5,396 bases of DNA from the NCBI GenBank assembly GCA_900756945.1, contig CAAELZ010000016.1, positions 1 through 5,396 of the forward strand, given 5' to 3'. The DNA comes from an uncultured Collinsella sp. (GTDB taxonomy: Bacteria; Actinomycetota; Coriobacteriia; Coriobacteriales; Coriobacteriaceae). Every line of letters begins with the position of its first letter. The stretch's first letter is position 1. The notes under the pieces are model-generated. The model was not told where the DNA came from, searched no databases, and worked only from the letters and a program-made list of their open reading frames with translations. Both the position numbers and the translations under genes were made by a program. Shown here in pieces: positions 4,931 through 5,396 of this stretch.

Positions 4931-5365
4931 ATGGATACCAAGCAGCAACTCGTCAATGCCCTCGCAGGCCTGGGCTCAACCATTACCGAAGCTATGGATG
5001 TCATCGAAGGCTTTGTCCCCTGCGGACATCCCGCCCTCACGGTTTCGAACGCCCTTGTTGCGCTGGACGCTGACGATGATGCAGCACTCGCCCAGCAGCT
5101 TGAGACCGTCGAGGGCTTTATCGACCACGTGAGTGAGAACCGCGGCGTGGCCGCCTACCACGGCATCGAGGTCGAGCTCGCGGGTCCCAAAGCCGATCTG
5201 CTCGCAGCAATCCGCGAGGTAGGCGCCCTTATGCAGACCGCAGGCGTCAAGAACACCCAGGTCAACGAGTGGGTCTACCGCAGTCTGGCAGCACTCGACA
5301 GCTCCGACGAAAAGGCAGCCGAGCAGCTCGCAGAAAGTCCCGCCATCAAGGCCGAGCTTTTGTAA
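4931..5365 (+). CDS. Unrecognised small acidic protein with an internal duplication
   Basis: I do not recognise this 144-residue protein. It is rich in Ala, Leu, Asp, Glu and Gln, clearly acidic, and probably almost all alpha-helical and soluble; there is no signal peptide or membrane segment. It seems to be built of two related halves. Residues 41-55 (ALVALDADDDAALAQ) align without gaps to 118-132 (SLAALDSSDEKAAEQ), and each is preceded by a helix of similar spacing (about 7-30 and 89-105). One Cys and one His lie in CGH (31-33), with too few partners for a metal site. The ATG follows AAAGGA (4920-4925) by 5 bases, and the codons look like those of its neighbours, so it is probably a real gene. 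It diverges from ssrA and has no visible operon partner before the window ends. The last 31 bases hold nothing I can call. Confidence 0.8.
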   Translation: MDTKQQLVNALAGLGSTITEAMDVIEGFVPCGHPALTVSNALVALDADDDAALAQQLETVEGFIDHVSENRGVAAYHGIEVELAGPKADLLAAIREVGALMQTAGVKNTQVNEWVYRSLAALDSSDEKAAEQLAESPAIKAELL

Positions 5366-5396
5366 ATAGCAGACGCGGGCCCCTTGGCGCATCGTC

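Overview
The window looks like a chromosomal segment of an actinobacterium, most likely from the Coriobacteriia (Collinsella-like). The grounds are the gene order rplM-rpsI-glmM, which is also found in Mycobacterium and Streptomyces, a moderately high GC content, and strong GGAGG-type ribosome binding sites. The taxon is an inference from recall; no search was run. The genes are mainly housekeeping genes and I see no defence system, transposase, integrase or CRISPR array.

Layout. On the minus strand, reading from high to low coordinates: ssrA (tmRNA, 4693 to 4330) with its own intrinsic terminator; a gene-free, hairpin-rich stretch (3971-4329) carrying two 19-bp copies of a sequence matching the tmRNA T-arm; a patatin-like phospholipase (3970 to 3092); a good promoter followed by rplM and rpsI (2934 to 2093), which end in a very strong hairpin terminator; glmM (1969 to 632); and a stand-alone PTS EIIA of the glucose type (560 to 63). 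On the plus strand, diverging from ssrA, is one small unrecognised acidic protein (4931-5365) with an apparent internal duplication.

How they work together. L13 and S9 are co-transcribed ribosomal proteins. GlmM makes glucosamine-1-phosphate for peptidoglycan precursor synthesis. EIIA carries a phosphate from HPr to a sugar permease and is often a regulator of carbon uptake. tmRNA rescues stalled ribosomes with the predicted tag (A)DNNSSFEPMALAA. The patatin-like enzyme is probably a lipid acyl hydrolase with no clear functional tie to its neighbours.

The most unusual part is 3971-4355. The inverted tmRNA T-arm copies and the compact cluster of perfect hairpins there are not explained by any gene. 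They may be remnants of integration at ssrA or an extragenic palindromic repeat element.
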